A DNA stretch of 64,000 bases from contig LLEY01000048.1 in assembly GCA_001414485.1 (NCBI GenBank), positions 310,001-374,000 of the forward strand. Reading direction: 5' to 3'. The position numbers were made by a program, and so were the translations under genes. A model generated the notes under the pieces. That model was not told where the DNA came from. It searched no databases and was given only the letters and a program-made list of their open reading frames with translations. Of this stretch, positions 1 through 11,582 are shown piece by piece (positions within the stretch are counted from its first letter, which is position 1; every line of letters begins with the position of its first letter). Source of the DNA: Calycina herbarum. Its lineage: Eukaryota; Ascomycota; Leotiomycetes; Helotiales; Pezizellaceae.

Positions 1-82
1 GCCCCATAAGAAGGATTTTTTCCTTTCCGAAATTATTCTCAAATCTTTATGAATAGTCTTTCCATGACTTGAGTTCAACAAA

Positions 83-1386
83 ATGTCTCTGCCTCAATTG
101 AAAGATCTGTCTCTCCTTTTCGTATTCTCGCTTCTCTTTGCTGGTAGTTTTTCGAAACCAACAGGTCCTTCCATCAACCTTCAGGATCAAGCTTTACGTA
201 AAAGAGCAAGTCTCAATGTTGTCAAGACTACGGTTACCGACTCACAAACCATCGACTGGATCCCCATCGAATCTCAAGGGAAGATTGCACAAGCACCTCC
301 ACAACTCACACCAAGAACTGGAGCTAGACCTTTAGCCGAGCTCGAGAAACCTGGAGCGGAATTAGGACCTCCAGGAACTGTTCCAATTGCACGTACCAAC
401 CTAGATCATCTCGCAAATTTCGGTACCAAAGCCTCGCCTACAAACAAGAACGCGAAGAGACAGGATTCGATTTCGGGAACACATTGGTATGTGACTTCCA
501 ACCAATCTGTGAGCAATCTTGGTGGCTCGGGTATCTTCAGTCTATTCGAAGCATACACCCAGAATTCTGCGGACTTTTCTCTACTCCAAACCGCTGTCAC
601 AAAAGAGAATGTAACGATCAACTTTCGAGGTTTTCCGATACCTGGCACACAAACTGTAGAAGCAGGATGGATCAATTACAAGGACAAATTCGCACAGCCT
701 CATCTCTTTACCTATTTCAACACCAATGGCTACATTAGCGAGGGAGACAACCAGGGGGGGTGGAACACTGAGCATGTGGGCTGGGTTCAAGTCGACTCAA
801 CAATCCATCCTGGCTCTGCTTTTACACCATTGAGCGTCATCGGGGGTGCTCAAAATGATCTGCGGATCGAATATGCACTTTTCCAAGACAACTGGTGGCT
901 TTCGGTGGAGGATCGATGGATTGGATATTATCCAGCGTCATTGTTCAGTTTTCCTAGTACTGACCCTCCCGAAACAACTTTGGCAGGAGGATCAAGCAAA
1001 ATTCATTTTTATGGCGAAGTTTTAAATATGGAAGAGACTCTCACAACCACCGAGTAAGACACTTTCCCTTTTCTCTCCTTTTAAGTTCCAATCCAAGTGG
1101 CCTGGGGCGCTTCATTCCCCCTTCACTTTTACGGGGAAAATGTATGCTAACATGCTGTAGTATGGGAAGTGGAGAGTTTGCCTCCAAGGGGCTTGGAAAG
1201 GCTGCTTATATTAAGAACATAACATACAGTAATGCCAATAATGTCAGTACACCTTTCGTTGGCGGGGAATTTACGGACTCGGATACCACCCGATATACTC
1301 ATGAGGCTCACTTCTTGAGTGGGACCGACAAGGGAAGCTATATGTTTGTTGGGGGTCCAGGTGCTGGCGGAGTTGTTGGTGGATAG
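83..1386 (+). CDS. Secreted neprosin-like (DUF239) protein
   Basis: Two exons, 83-1053 and 1161-1386, join through a GTAAGA...CTGTAG intron with a GCTAAC branch point and give 398 aa. The N-terminus has a hydrophobic signal peptide (about residues 1-24) and then a variable pro-region with Lys-Arg steps. The C-terminal half, from about residue 130, is a neprosin/DUF239 domain. It has the HWYV entry strand, a VEAGW segment, LFTYFNTNGY, WWLSVEDRWIGYYPASLF and, across the splice, MGSGEFASKGLGKAAY. Neprosin-family enzymes are glutamate peptidases that cut after proline; the Glu in VEAGW and the later Glu in YGEV are plausible catalytic residues, but this is assigned by analogy with plant neprosin. 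It is probably secreted and may act in nutrition or at the host interface. The domain call is firm; the activity is inferred. Confidence 0.85.
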
Positions 1387-3238
1387 GCTTATGCCGGCTA
1401 AGTCTTTGCTGTTGGGAGGAATGGATACCGAGAAATGAGGATTATTAGAACTAAATGATTGGGTAGTACATGTGGAAATTGTCCTACTTTCCCAACGAAA
1501 ATGCCACACAGACTCAAACCCTCTCGCTTATTGATAGCATGAAAGACGAACAAGTAAAAGAAACGAGAGGATAAAAGTAAATATCGTATAAGACGTAACA
1601 GTGGATTGCCATACATGTAAACAAAGAACAAAATTATCAACAGCGAAGACTTACGGTTAGAATCACTATACATGCTACCTCTAATCTCCCAAAGAGACTC
1701 CTGCTCTCATTCAAAAACATTTCTGGTGCTTGCAATTTTTGGACCCCGTTCGAAGAAGAAGAAATGATAGTTGAGTTGGAATGTAAATGGCCAGGTTTGC
1801 TCTGAAAACCAAGAAGGAATGGAACTCTAACAATCTTCGTTTAGAAAAATCTGTATTATCACGTTGGTTTAGATCTAACTAGATATATGCACGCAGTTTC
1901 TGAGAATGTCATGGTGTCGCACCCTCCTAACCAAAAAGCCCACACATTCTCCGAGATCAGGGTCGAGATCAGCGCATTAGATGTCTGGTCCAGGACCAAG
2001 ATCAAGGTCCGCTCTGAGGGGTTCCTTCCTTAACTTGTCAACAACCCTGGCTCGACCCGATCCTCGGGACCGGCCTCGGCAGACGAGCGTTGAGGTCGTT
2101 TCTTCCCTCTCAACGAGAAACCTTCTGCGGACCGCGGTCTCGTCCCACCATGAGTCATGACGAGCGGGAAAAAAACAGAGATGGGAAGGCACGATTCTGA
2201 CAGTATAACAACTCCCCCTCGACGGTCGTTTGCGATGGGTTCACAGGCTTTTCATTTGTATCGAGTCAGCCCTCACCTGTGCAACCCCGTAGTGCCTCAC
2301 CTAGTAGTAAGTATGAACTCGTAGTCTCTCTTTGTATCCCAGTCCGTCGTCAAATGTTTCCGAAACAAGGCTATCACTGTGAAAGAACCACTTGGGTGCT
2401 CAAACTACACTTGCTTCTCTTAATAGACACTCAACTTTGCACCCCATGCAAGGGTATCCACCCACGCAACTGGCTATTCAATCCACCATTGGAACCGGCT
2501 TCCTGTTTTCAAAAAGCACTTCAATTTTTGGATACTCTGGCTTCTTAGGGGTCTGAACTTGGAATGTAGTACGCGATACTGCATCTCCTACACAAAGGGT
2601 GGGAGGAATTTACTACCGCAGTCTTAGGGACTGTTCCATTTCCCGTATGTAATGATACGAATAACTTTACAATTTTAGAAAAATAAATCTAAGACATTTT
2701 GGTCACAGAAGTTGCAGATGCTGTAGTGTACGGCATATCCTTTCAGGCTGCTATATCGATAGCTCAAAACGTACCCAAAAGTGATTGTAAGTAATGGATT
2801 TTTTAGACTCAAGAACGTGGAAGCCGCTCTATCCCACCCGTCAACATTTGTCTAAAGTGCTCTTGGGTGAAAAGTAGAGTGCACGTTTGATATGGCGGTT
2901 GGAAGGGATACTTAAGCGAATGACGACTTATCCATTCCCAAGATGAACCAATAGCTTTCTCTAAAACTGTTATATGTCAAGTTTGGTTATTTCACTACAA
3001 GACAGTTTAACTATCGAACATTCGGTTCTGTCACTCCCGAAGAGTCGTCACCAGTTGCCCAAGTCCTCCCACTCTGTTCATTGTGTTATCAGTGTCATTA
3101 TTTATGCCCAGATTCCGATTAACGGAGAACTGTTAGCTTTATTGACATGTTAGGCTTAGGGCTTGGCGTATGCTTAAGTAGGCTCTCAATTTATCTGAAA
3201 CTCAACACATCTCTTCTACTTGCAGCATCCTCCCAATC
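1387..3238. other. Intergenic region, no supported gene
   Basis: Short open frames occur on both strands here, but none shows a recognisable domain, a credible ATG context or splice structure. About 1.93-2.15 kb is locally GC-richer. The last few hundred bases are the upstream region of the terpene synthase pseudogene. Confidence 0.6.
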
Positions 3239-6200
3239 ATGGAATTCAAACACTCCGAGGTGGTAGATCCATCTACCTACAACACAGAGGGACTTTGCGA
3301 TGGCTTTGTCCTCCGAAGACACACAGATGCTGAAAAAGAAGTTCAAGGAGCCCTTCGAGCATAAGAGGATTGGCGCAAACTCGTTCGACCAGTTTCTAAT
3401 TACCACGGCGGACTCGGACAAGACTACAACTGGCTTTGTGTCACAATTTCAGAATGCCTACCGGAACGAATGGAAATAGTTTCGTACGCTAATGAGTTTG
3501 TATTCCTGTACGATGGTAAGTTCGTGAATCTTATATCTTACCTCGTGAATGATGGCTAATTTTCAAAAGACGCCATGGAAAATATCATTGATTATAACCA
3601 AATAAGTCCCAAAAGTCTACAACTCATACAAGCCTATGATGGAATATTAATTCGAATTCAAAAGAATACCAGCGACAGACATGGTTTTCTTGCTGTTTTT
3701 GGCGAAGAGACTCTCAGCACCCAGGTCGACAAAAGCTCAAGGGGAGAAAAGCAAATCCTGGCTCAATTTTAAAGGAAATGTCACTCATTGACCCAGAACG
3801 TCCAGTGGTCACTATTCAGGCATGGGCTTCCTTTATTCAGCAATGCTCTGCTCGGGTGAGATCTAGTCGCTCATTTGCTTCGTTCTGTTCTATGGTGTTC
3901 CGCAATACGAGGTATTGCGCAAATAGACGTCTATTTGCGCAATTTCCATCTATTTGGATAATAGACTAAGTAATTACGCGATTATTTTTACTAGTCTAAT
4001 TGCCCAATTAGACTAAGAAAAATGTAGTAAATTTAAACTCCTAAATACAAAAATGAAGCTATTCCCAGCTTACTTTTTCGGCTTACAACCAGCCCCTAGT
4101 CTTGCCCCCCCTCTACCCCCCTTTTTAGCTAGCTTCTTTTGAGGAGGCGCACGTGCTGTCTTCTTTACTCTCTTTACTCTAGCTACTTCTTCCGCCTCTT
4201 CAGCCTCTCCATCACTTATAATCACTTCAATAGGCTCATTATTACTTATTCTTGCCCCCTTTCGCTTACACCCTGCTCTTTACATCCTAGAGAGTGCTCC
4301 ACGCCCATTGGTCAGTTGCCACGCCACGCCTAGCTTAACCTTAGGCTGCTTTTGTACATTAGATCTTATAAAGAGGGATATACGTTAGAAGGGTTGGAGA
4401 TTTTCCCTATTAAGCTCGTAGTACTAATATCTCCCACTTAAAAGTCTATGCTTATACATTAATTAGTAGCTGCTAGGATAATAATCATTAACTCAGTAGA
4501 ACATATATATTAGTTCGATCTTTAGCCAAAGTTATAAGTGGATAAGAAGTATAACTATAGCTCCTTTTACAAAAACTTCAGCTACTTCAAGAGTGTTTTT
4601 TACTAGTATTCTCTCTCTTACTTGTTCATTCTTTACAGAAACTCGTTTCTCTATCTCAGAAAGTATTAGAGCTTCAGTCTCTAAAGCTACATCAGCATCT
4701 AATACTTCTTCTTCTTCGAGCCTACTAAGAAGTTAGTAAAAGAGAGGTAAAAAGAGGGGTAAAAAGAGGGGTAAGATATACGTATATAGGCTAAGCACTA
4801 GAAAGCCAGTAAGGCTTTCTACTAAACTAGGCCTTAAAGATAGTAACGTAAGCTAGGAGTACAGTAGTAGATATAAGGTTAATAACTTCTTAAAGTTCTA
4901 GAAGTAGTAAAACCCACTCCTAGAGGCTGCTAGCTTAGTCTATATAGAACATAGAGAGATAAGCTTTAAATATGCTATTTACCTTCTCTATACTCCCCTA
5001 GGTTTGAGAGTAATAGGCACGACCGCGAATCTACGTAATAGGTGGATTTCGTAACTCGTATAGTACTATAAGCTCTCTCTTAAACTCAGTACCGTTATTA
5101 TAATAGAATTTATAAGGAGAACCGTTGTTTAAGATCTAGTAGGCTATAAAATAATTAGTTTTTATTAAGTTAAAGTAAGGTAAGAATATACTAATAGCCT
5201 TAGCAATAGTCTTACTCTCCTTATTCTTTAAAGTATATAGCTATATATATCTTAAGAAGTAATCTTTAATCTAGAGAATCTACTTAAAGCTCTGTAATTC
5301 GTTATATCTAGAGAAGAAGGGTAGATCAAGTTAAGAAGTAAAGTCTATAAGATCTATATAGACTCTATTAAGGCAATAGCGTAAAGTAATTAGCTAGATA
5401 ATAGTCGGTTTATGAGAAGCCCTTATAAGAGCATAGTATACACACCTCTTAAGAATAAACTCTACGTCTTTCTATAAGATCCCGTAATATAACTCTATAT
5501 AGCGTATATAAGTCTTATTTACGCCTAAGTTTATTAGTTAATTAAACAAGAATAAGTAGAGTTAGACACTTACTAGTATACTTCAGTCTATAATATACTC
5601 TAGTAATAAGATCAAAAGTATCATAGATACAAACTACGTATCTCTTTAGGTAATCCATTCTACGAACCGATTCAGGTTAATAATATACTTAGTTATTATC
5701 AAGTATATACTCGTTAAGAGCTTTAAACTTTACTATAGATTACCTTACTCTTTCTACCATCGGGAGACCTTAAAGAACTACTTACTTTAGGTTTTATAGC
5801 TAATCACAGTACTTGAATTGCTTATAAGAAGTGAGACATCTCTTATTAGGAGAGGCTTCAAGGTAGTCGAGAAATTCCTACTCAGCTAAAGCACTAAAAG
5901 GGGTGATATTTAGCGGTTCAGAGCCCTTAAAAGGGAATAGAGAGGCAAACCAGACCCCTTGAAGTAAAGAGTAAGGGTCGTTAACGTCTATAATAGCAAG
6001 GTAAAAGAGGGGTAAAGATAGGATAGAAATATGAGGTTAAAATACTTTGGTTCTTTAAGAAAAAGAAAGAGATATCTAGTTAACTATATAGAATAACTCC
6101 TAGTAGTAAGATAAGAGAGAAGTGCCGTTCTCCTAGCCTCTCTAACCTCCCCCTTTTTAACTAACCCACCTTGTTTTACCCACTTTTCACTTACCGACAT

Positions 6201-6995
6201 ACTTCTAAAACCTTAGCAAATATAAAGAAAGTTAAATATTACTACTAGGTATCTATTAATCTTATATCTAAGTTTTAAAAAAGTTTTAACTATTCTTTAT
6301 TAGGCAGGTAAAGTGGGAATAGCCTCAAATAAGTGCTAGGAGTAACGTGGAGAGAGTTTTGAAAAAAGTGTATTTGATTAAAATCGCGGTATTAGACACC
6401 TGATTTGGGTCATCTATTGATTTGCGCAATCCAGAATTTATTGCCTAAATAGATTAGTCTAATTGCGCAATACCTCGTATTGCGGAACACCATAGCACAG
6501 TTCGAAGAGTACTTACCATATCGACTTATTGATATTGGCGAGTTGTATGAACTCCACCACAAATTCGATGAATACGAAGGCTAATTATGAATTAGATACT
6601 GGTTCGGATCGCTCACATTTGCCATGGCTCTTACGATTCCAGAAGAGTTTTCCTTCATCTCACAACTTGTTCGACCTGCATTTTATGCCCTTGGTCTTAC
6701 GAATGATCTTTACTCGTGGAAGAAAGAACGTGATGATGCCAGAAAAGCTGGTGCTGAGCATGTAGTGAATGCAATCTGGGTAATAATGGGAGAGCGTTCT
6801 ACGACGGAGGAAGAAGCGAAGAATATATGCAGGCAGAAGATTCGAGAGTATGTTTTGGAGTTCAATGATGTTGTTCTAAAGACGAAAGGCAACTTGAAGC
6901 TTTCCGAAGGTTTGAAAACATATGTTGAGGTGTTACAATACAGTTTAAGTGGCAATGCTGTTTGGAGCATATACTGCCCTCGCTACCGGGTTTGA
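3239..6995 (+). pseudogene. Class I terpene synthase pseudogene (fusicoccadiene synthase-like), split by a transposon
   Basis: The conceptual reading begins at ATG 3239 and follows the cyclase domain of fungal bifunctional di/sesterterpene synthases. Exon 1 (3239-3515) has PSTY, LCDGF, RRH and CLPERMEIVSYANEF. Across intron 3516-3569 it forms the metal-binding DDxxE motif as DDAME. A later exon encodes LTIPEEF, then TNDLYSWKKE, the NSE/DTE-type NDxxSxxxE motif, and ends near WSIYCPRY. It is broken in three ways. An in-frame TAA lies at 3362-3364, where relatives usually have Gln. A one-base loss near 3765-3777 shifts frame before the segment around IDPERPVVTIQAWASF. A 2,600-bp transposon sits in the third intron (GTGAG at about 3856). 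Another intron lies at about 6538-6598. No C-terminal prenyltransferase domain can be seen after 6995, so the partner domain was absent or is lost. Confidence 0.85.
3893..6492. mobile_element. 2.6-kb TIR DNA transposon with TA target duplication, AT-rich and decayed
   Basis: The ends are inverted repeats: 3893-3928 and the reverse complement of 6457-6492 match over 36 bases with one mismatch, both starting TGGTGTTCCGCAATACGAGG. A TA duplication flanks the element (3891-3892 and 6493-6494). This fits Tc1/mariner-type (TA-targeting) transposons. Just inside the left end, 3914-3943 is a perfect 30-bp palindrome with the half-site ATTGCGCAAATAGAC. The interior is very AT-rich, TpA-rich and stop-laden, and no transposase frame survives. 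That is what repeat-induced point mutation (RIP) produces, although RIP is inferred and not measured here. Removing the element with one TA restores a normal intron acceptor (TTCTGTTCTAG) for the host terpene synthase. Confidence 0.85.
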
Positions 6996-7409
6996 AGAGT
7001 TTCATGCGAGCATTACTTTTTATTTTTGGATTAGGAATACCAATACACTGCTGAAGCTTCTTCCACGTGCTCAAATTCATTCTTGTGACTGGGTGTATTG
7101 AGCGATGAGTTGGGTGAAAGTTCTCGTTTTCAAGTCCAAAAAGGTGTTTTGATGTAAAGAAATTAAGTATTCCCCTAGAACGCTTACTTGACCTAGATTG
7201 CAAAAACAGCGTAGGGTGATTGAAACTATTCTTACTCCAAGAAGGCTTTTAGCAGAATTAGAACTCCCAACAACATTTGGGTAGTGGAATTTTCCTAAAT
7301 ATTTAAAGTGCAAGTCTTACAGTACAGAGATGAGAGCGATTGAGAGCGATTCCTAAAATTTCCTTTTCAACAACCAACCCCCCTCCCCCCTTCAATTTTT
7401 CCACCGCTC
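6996..7409. other. Intergenic region, no supported gene
   Basis: The reverse-strand frames here have no recognisable domain. A C-rich run lies at 7378-7390. Nothing resembling the prenyltransferase half of a terpene synthase could be read on the plus strand. Confidence 0.5.
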
Positions 7410-8040
7410 TTAAGCAAAAGCCCTCACAACATCAACCTTAATACACGAAGCAAGCTGCGGTGCTTTATCACCCGAACTCCACACTACACTCGGATAAACC
7501 ATACCACCATTTATATCGCAAATATACCATTGGTTGAATTTGGCGTTAGTCGAAGCGGAACTCTCCGGGACTCCAAGATGATTCTTATCATTGAACGCCA
7601 CCTTAGTAGCACCATCCACTCCAACAGTTCCAAAAATGGGAACTTTATACGAGTCCGCGTTGTTGAAAGCCATGGGAGCCGAGACGTCAGCGAGTCCTGA
7701 GCTCGTTTGTTTGTTTTGTATCTCGTAGGTCAGATAGCCTAGATTTGAACCCGAAGTGTAGTTCAGATTGAAGCTTTCGACCTTGGCGACTGGATAACCG
7801 AATGGAGCGAGTGGACAAAGTCCAGGAACAATTAGTGTGTCAGTTTACTTGTGGATTCTATTGGGAGTTCTGAGTCTCACATGGTCCTCCTTTGCCTTTC
7901 GCGCATGGGATCAGGGTTTTGTTGTTGTATGTTTTATCTTGCGAAATAACGACAAGTGCGAACGGACGGCTTTGATCGAGTGGCAGAGCAGTGGATAATG
8001 TGGTGAAAGCCAAAAGGCTATTCACTGTCGAAAGTCTCAT
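7410..8040 (-). CDS. Small secreted protein of unknown function
   Basis: Two exons, 8040-7881 and 7789-7410, give 179 aa. The donor is GTGAGA at 7880. The acceptor is TATCCAG ending at 7790, the only AG that avoids stops and keeps frame with the long second exon. The N-terminus MRLSTVNSLLAFTTLSTALPL is a classical signal peptide. The mature part starts RPFALVVISQDKTYNNKTLIPCAKGKGG and ends with an IC...SC pair in WYICDINGG and LASCIKVD, which could form a disulfide. I do not recognise a named family. The layout (short, Cys-poor, small hydrophilic domain) recalls fungal surface or IgE-binding-type secreted proteins, but that is only an impression. It could be an effector-sized protein. Gene boundaries are good; function is unknown. 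Confidence 0.7.
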
Positions 8041-9032
8041 TGCGATGATATTTCGGAGGTGCCAGCTTGAATATTGAGTGCAGAATATGATTTTTGAGTT
8101 TGTAGTAAGTGATGAAATCGTACTAGTTTAAGAGCTCAGATAAATTAATTGAGAGGGTCAACAATTGTGCGAGAATTTAAACTCTTTTACTTCCCTGGAA
8201 AATAGCCGGCGGGATAAATTGTCAGTGAATAGAATCCCTAACTTGTCTGTTATGCTGGGATATGTCTGGAAGAGGATAATGGCTAAGATCTCGATATACC
8301 CGTTTCTATCACGTGGGTAACCGGGTATATTGAGTTTATGCAAAATATAGTGTTTGTGGGGTAATGGTCACGCCAAACCCTCGAAATTCTCCCCATGATT
8401 ATTCATTCCTTGTTTGCCACGTTTTCGTAAGTTGGGGTTTTCCATGACCTACGAGACGCGAGTACTAGAAAGACTTGAACTTTCTAAGCGAACCCCCTTT
8501 TCATCCTTTCCAAAACATATGAATCATATTTTGAATTGTGTACCTGGCCTACCTGACATCCTGAAACATACTCTGGCATTCCAATGGTCAGGTCGTTTTT
8601 CAAATAAGACTTAGTGTCTCTTCTTCCCCAATTGGCACGTGATACAAAGATAGCAAATGAAATTTACTATGAAAGCCTATTATTCAGACGATGGTTCAAG
8701 GCTTCTACATAAAATGGTGAAATTTCTCTCTAAGACTTTCCCGAATTTGGCGGCAGCATCTTAAAATCTAACACGTCCACTTTTTTGTTGAATTACAAGT
8801 TCCAGACCATGCGAGAAGTTGCACCCGAAACATTTTAAGAGAGATGCTTCCATCACTGGCTAGTATCCGCCTGAAAGGAAAACATAAGTGATTCAGCGAG
8901 AATTTGCCACAAGAGACCAAAGCAAAATGGCCCATATTAAAATCGCTTCCTCTTTTTGACAGACAAGCAGAAGAGACTGATTCCCAACATCACCGCAACA
9001 ATTCCCAGACGACGACAAACCCCAACACAACG
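8041..9032. other. Intergenic region, no supported gene
   Basis: This is the upstream space of the secreted protein (minus strand) and the first 2EXR gene (plus strand). A few short frames lack any domain signature. No repeats were noticed. Confidence 0.55.
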
Positions 9033-9674
9033 ATGGAGAAGCCAAAGGATGAGTTCTGTGGTGCTGTAAAAGTTGCGGAGCCTTCAGCACTACAACTGAA
9101 AGCGGGAGAATTCATCAAATTTGCAGAACTGTCGGTCAAGTTGCAGCATATGATCTGGCGTGCTTTTATTCAAGACCCGGTTATCATTGGCATTCCAGAG
9201 GGATACTGGGATACTACTATCCAGAGGGTTATCCTACTAGCCACCAAGAAGTCCCACCCAGCTTTGCAAATCTGCTATTCCTCAAGGTGGGTTGCCACGC
9301 ATGAGAAGCGGGAGAAGAGATTCTACAAAAAGAGTCCACGCAAGACCCGATATGTGTGGTTTGATCCAAACAGCACTCTCCTCTTCGACAGAGTCCCAAG
9401 GGGTGGGATCGATGAACGCAATGACGCGTTCTGGGACTGGTACCCAGGAATGAAGCCAGATTGGGGGTTCCGAGCTTGCGCCATCAAATCGCTCGCCTTC
9501 AAGCATTTCACGGACCAGCCTATCACCTCTGACTTCGATTTGTACGACCAGTCTTTCAGTAAAATACCTTTCAGTAAAATGCTTCCATATATGCTCAGTA
9601 AGTTTTTCAATCTGAAGCGTGTGGTTTTCTGTCAATCTGGTTGGATGATTGCCCAATCTAGGAGTCTGGCCTGA
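9033..9674 (+). CDS. 2EXR-domain protein, possibly frameshifted at the C-terminus
   Basis: The first ATG in frame is 9033; upstream codons are open only from a TTG. It encodes 213 aa with the fungal 2EXR signature: FxxLxxxLQHMIWRAF near residue 30, an Arg/Lys-rich middle with HPALQICYSSR, then a Trp-rich stretch and a hydrophobic LKRVVFC strand. 2EXR proteins are F-box-like and abundant in plant-associated ascomycetes; no molecular role can be stated. The next gene encodes a paralogous protein. This frame stops shortly after LKRVVFC, yet another plus-strand frame continues from about 9655 to 9813 with a sequence (SFHEEINKTLK) resembling the neighbour's C-terminal SFKTELQRILK. The gene may therefore be frameshifted or spliced in a way I could not resolve. 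Confidence 0.65.
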   Translation: MEKPKDEFCGAVKVAEPSALQLKAGEFIKFAELSVKLQHMIWRAFIQDPVIIGIPEGYWDTTIQRVILLATKKSHPALQICYSSRWVATHEKREKRFYKKSPRKTRYVWFDPNSTLLFDRVPRGGIDERNDAFWDWYPGMKPDWGFRACAIKSLAFKHFTDQPITSDFDLYDQSFSKIPFSKMLPYMLSKFFNLKRVVFCQSGWMIAQSRSLA

Positions 9675-9901
9675 GCAGGGTATCTCTGCCCTTCAGAGAA
9701 AGAACGAGGAGCTTTCATGAGGAGATAAACAAAACGCTCAAGACCGATATGCAACAACAAACGAAAGTAAATCGAATCTCCCCTGCAGACTCGCCCGGCA
9801 TATTCTCTACATGGTAGAAGGACCCACTTATCGAATTTGTGAGTTGGAGGAAGTTCCGCGCAGAATTCGAGCCCGGACTTCCCGCTATCCCTTACCCCAG
9901 T

Positions 9902-10648
9902 ATGGCTCAAACATACAGGGCAACTCGCCATACGTCCCATTCCAAACTTCAGACATTCCATCTTTTCAACAAACTCCCCGAGGATTTACGACACATGATA
10001 TGGAAGCTATTTGTCGACCTCACTAAATCAGTCAAATTGTCGGCTCTCAGATCACCTCATGACAATTTTGACGACGATCTCGCAAGAAACTCTTTCATCT
10101 CATTGTACCCCAAACCACACCCCGCTTCCCATATATGCTGGGAGTCAAGAAATCTGTTATCACACAAATGGGAGAAGCACCCGTATATCAGGTTTGACTT
10201 GCAGAAGAGATCGGCCTTTCCCCGGTATTTTTGGTGGAACAAAAATCTCACTCTCGTCTTCGACTCGTCCCATGAACTTGAGGAGTTTGAGCTCGCATCC
10301 CGCACAGACATGGTTCTCTACGATAAAGGGTTCAACGCAACAAACATTACAGCTATAGCTATCAAATACAGTCAAATGAACGAGCTGGCGACGGAACATG
10401 AACTATGCGCCAGTGCCATCGATTTCTTTGCCCTCAATCGCTTTATCATCGTCACAGACCCTCATAACGACAATGTGCAAAGCTTCAAGACGGAGCTCCA
10501 GAGAATATTAAAAGAAGGGGTTTCTGCTGCTTTCAACAGATTTATCGCATTGGATCCTACTTGTGAAGCAGTGCCGATAATCGATCCATGGTGGCAAAAT
10601 CCTGTTATCGAGATCATGACCGAAGAAGAATTTGCTTCGAAATTATGA
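9902..10648 (+). CDS. 2EXR-domain protein (tandem paralogue)
   Basis: The single-exon frame from ATG 9902 encodes 248 aa; upstream extension would need a GTG start. The 2EXR motif is clear: FHLFNKLPEDLRHMIWKLF at about residues 20-38, followed by HPASHICWESRN and a conserved WWNKNLTLVFDS segment. The C-terminal half (LNRFIIVTDP, SFKTELQRILK) is the usual 2EXR tail and is what the upstream paralogue seems to have lost from its frame. The two genes lie 227 bp apart on the same strand and look like a tandem duplication that has diverged. It is probably intracellular, with no signal peptide or membrane segment. The role is unknown; F-box-like protein interaction is the usual guess for the family. 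Confidence 0.75.
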   Translation: MAQTYRATRHTSHSKLQTFHLFNKLPEDLRHMIWKLFVDLTKSVKLSALRSPHDNFDDDLARNSFISLYPKPHPASHICWESRNLLSHKWEKHPYIRFDLQKRSAFPRYFWWNKNLTLVFDSSHELEEFELASRTDMVLYDKGFNATNITAIAIKYSQMNELATEHELCASAIDFFALNRFIIVTDPHNDNVQSFKTELQRILKEGVSAAFNRFIALDPTCEAVPIIDPWWQNPVIEIMTEEEFASKL

Positions 10649-11582
10649 CGAGCCTACACCAAGCTACAAGATCCGATCTCTCTGACTTTCTCCACCCACT
10701 AGAATGACACTTCAACCATAGACACAGAACAAGGAGAGGTAGCTTTGGGAAAGACATGAAAATTGATATTCGATCTGGGTATGGAGCAGCGCCAAGTGCT
10801 GTGTGGAAGTTGATTTGGTCTTGGAGTGAGAAAAAGAATAGAATGATATTTCCAGCCTCATATTCTCCACAGCCAAACCAAAAGTCATTGTATCTCCTTT
10901 GAATCAATCCCTTTGATTCAATCCCTCTACCTCAACAAGCACGTAATATTATGCCCGCAGAGATAGGCGAAAGCAAGGAGAGTCCAAGTATCGAGCATGA
11001 AATTGGCGTACAGGCACGTTTATTCGCTTTAAATATTCTAGAAAGTTTAGAAAACTCAAGTTGGATGAACAGAGTATAGATATTAACTTATATGGAGAAT
11101 TTAGAGCATGTCTAGATGGAATCGCTTAATTTTGTAATTGGTGAATAAACTATACCACCTCAATAGAGCCCTATCCAGAGGAGCTATCTGGTGGGCTCTA
11201 CCCCCAAGACCATATTGGCTTGAAACGAACGCGTTTTCACACCAGCATTCTTCAGTGGTAGTGCATTTTTGTGGTGTGGTGAAGGTGGACAGTTGCATTT
11301 CCACCTATCGATTCCTCGAAGAATGCTGGCACTGGTCTATTCAGTCTTTCTTATCTGTTGTCATGTTGGTATGAACAAGACGAGACCAATTTAGAGAAAT
11401 CATAAATGAATAAAACCAAACAAAATAAGCCCAGGGAAGAACTTCAACTACAAAGTTTCCCTCACCTGAAAAGAATTGGAATTTTTAATCGAATCCATCC
11501 TATCTATAAGACATTGCAGCACAGACCGAACTGTTTCCCTAAAAAGATTCCCCCAGTCGCTATATGCTTGCTTGGAAAAACT
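10649..11582. other. Intergenic region with a possible stem-loop
   Basis: No gene is supported. Inverted arms CCAGCATTCTTC (11242-11253) and GAAGAATGCTGG (11318-11329) enclose a nested GGTGGA/TCCACC pair, so a stem-loop or a small decayed inverted-repeat element is possible. Confidence 0.4.

Noticed and set aside
1977..2192. Minus-strand 71-aa Arg-rich frame
   Set aside because: The GC-rich composition alone explains the open frame; there is no domain or start context.
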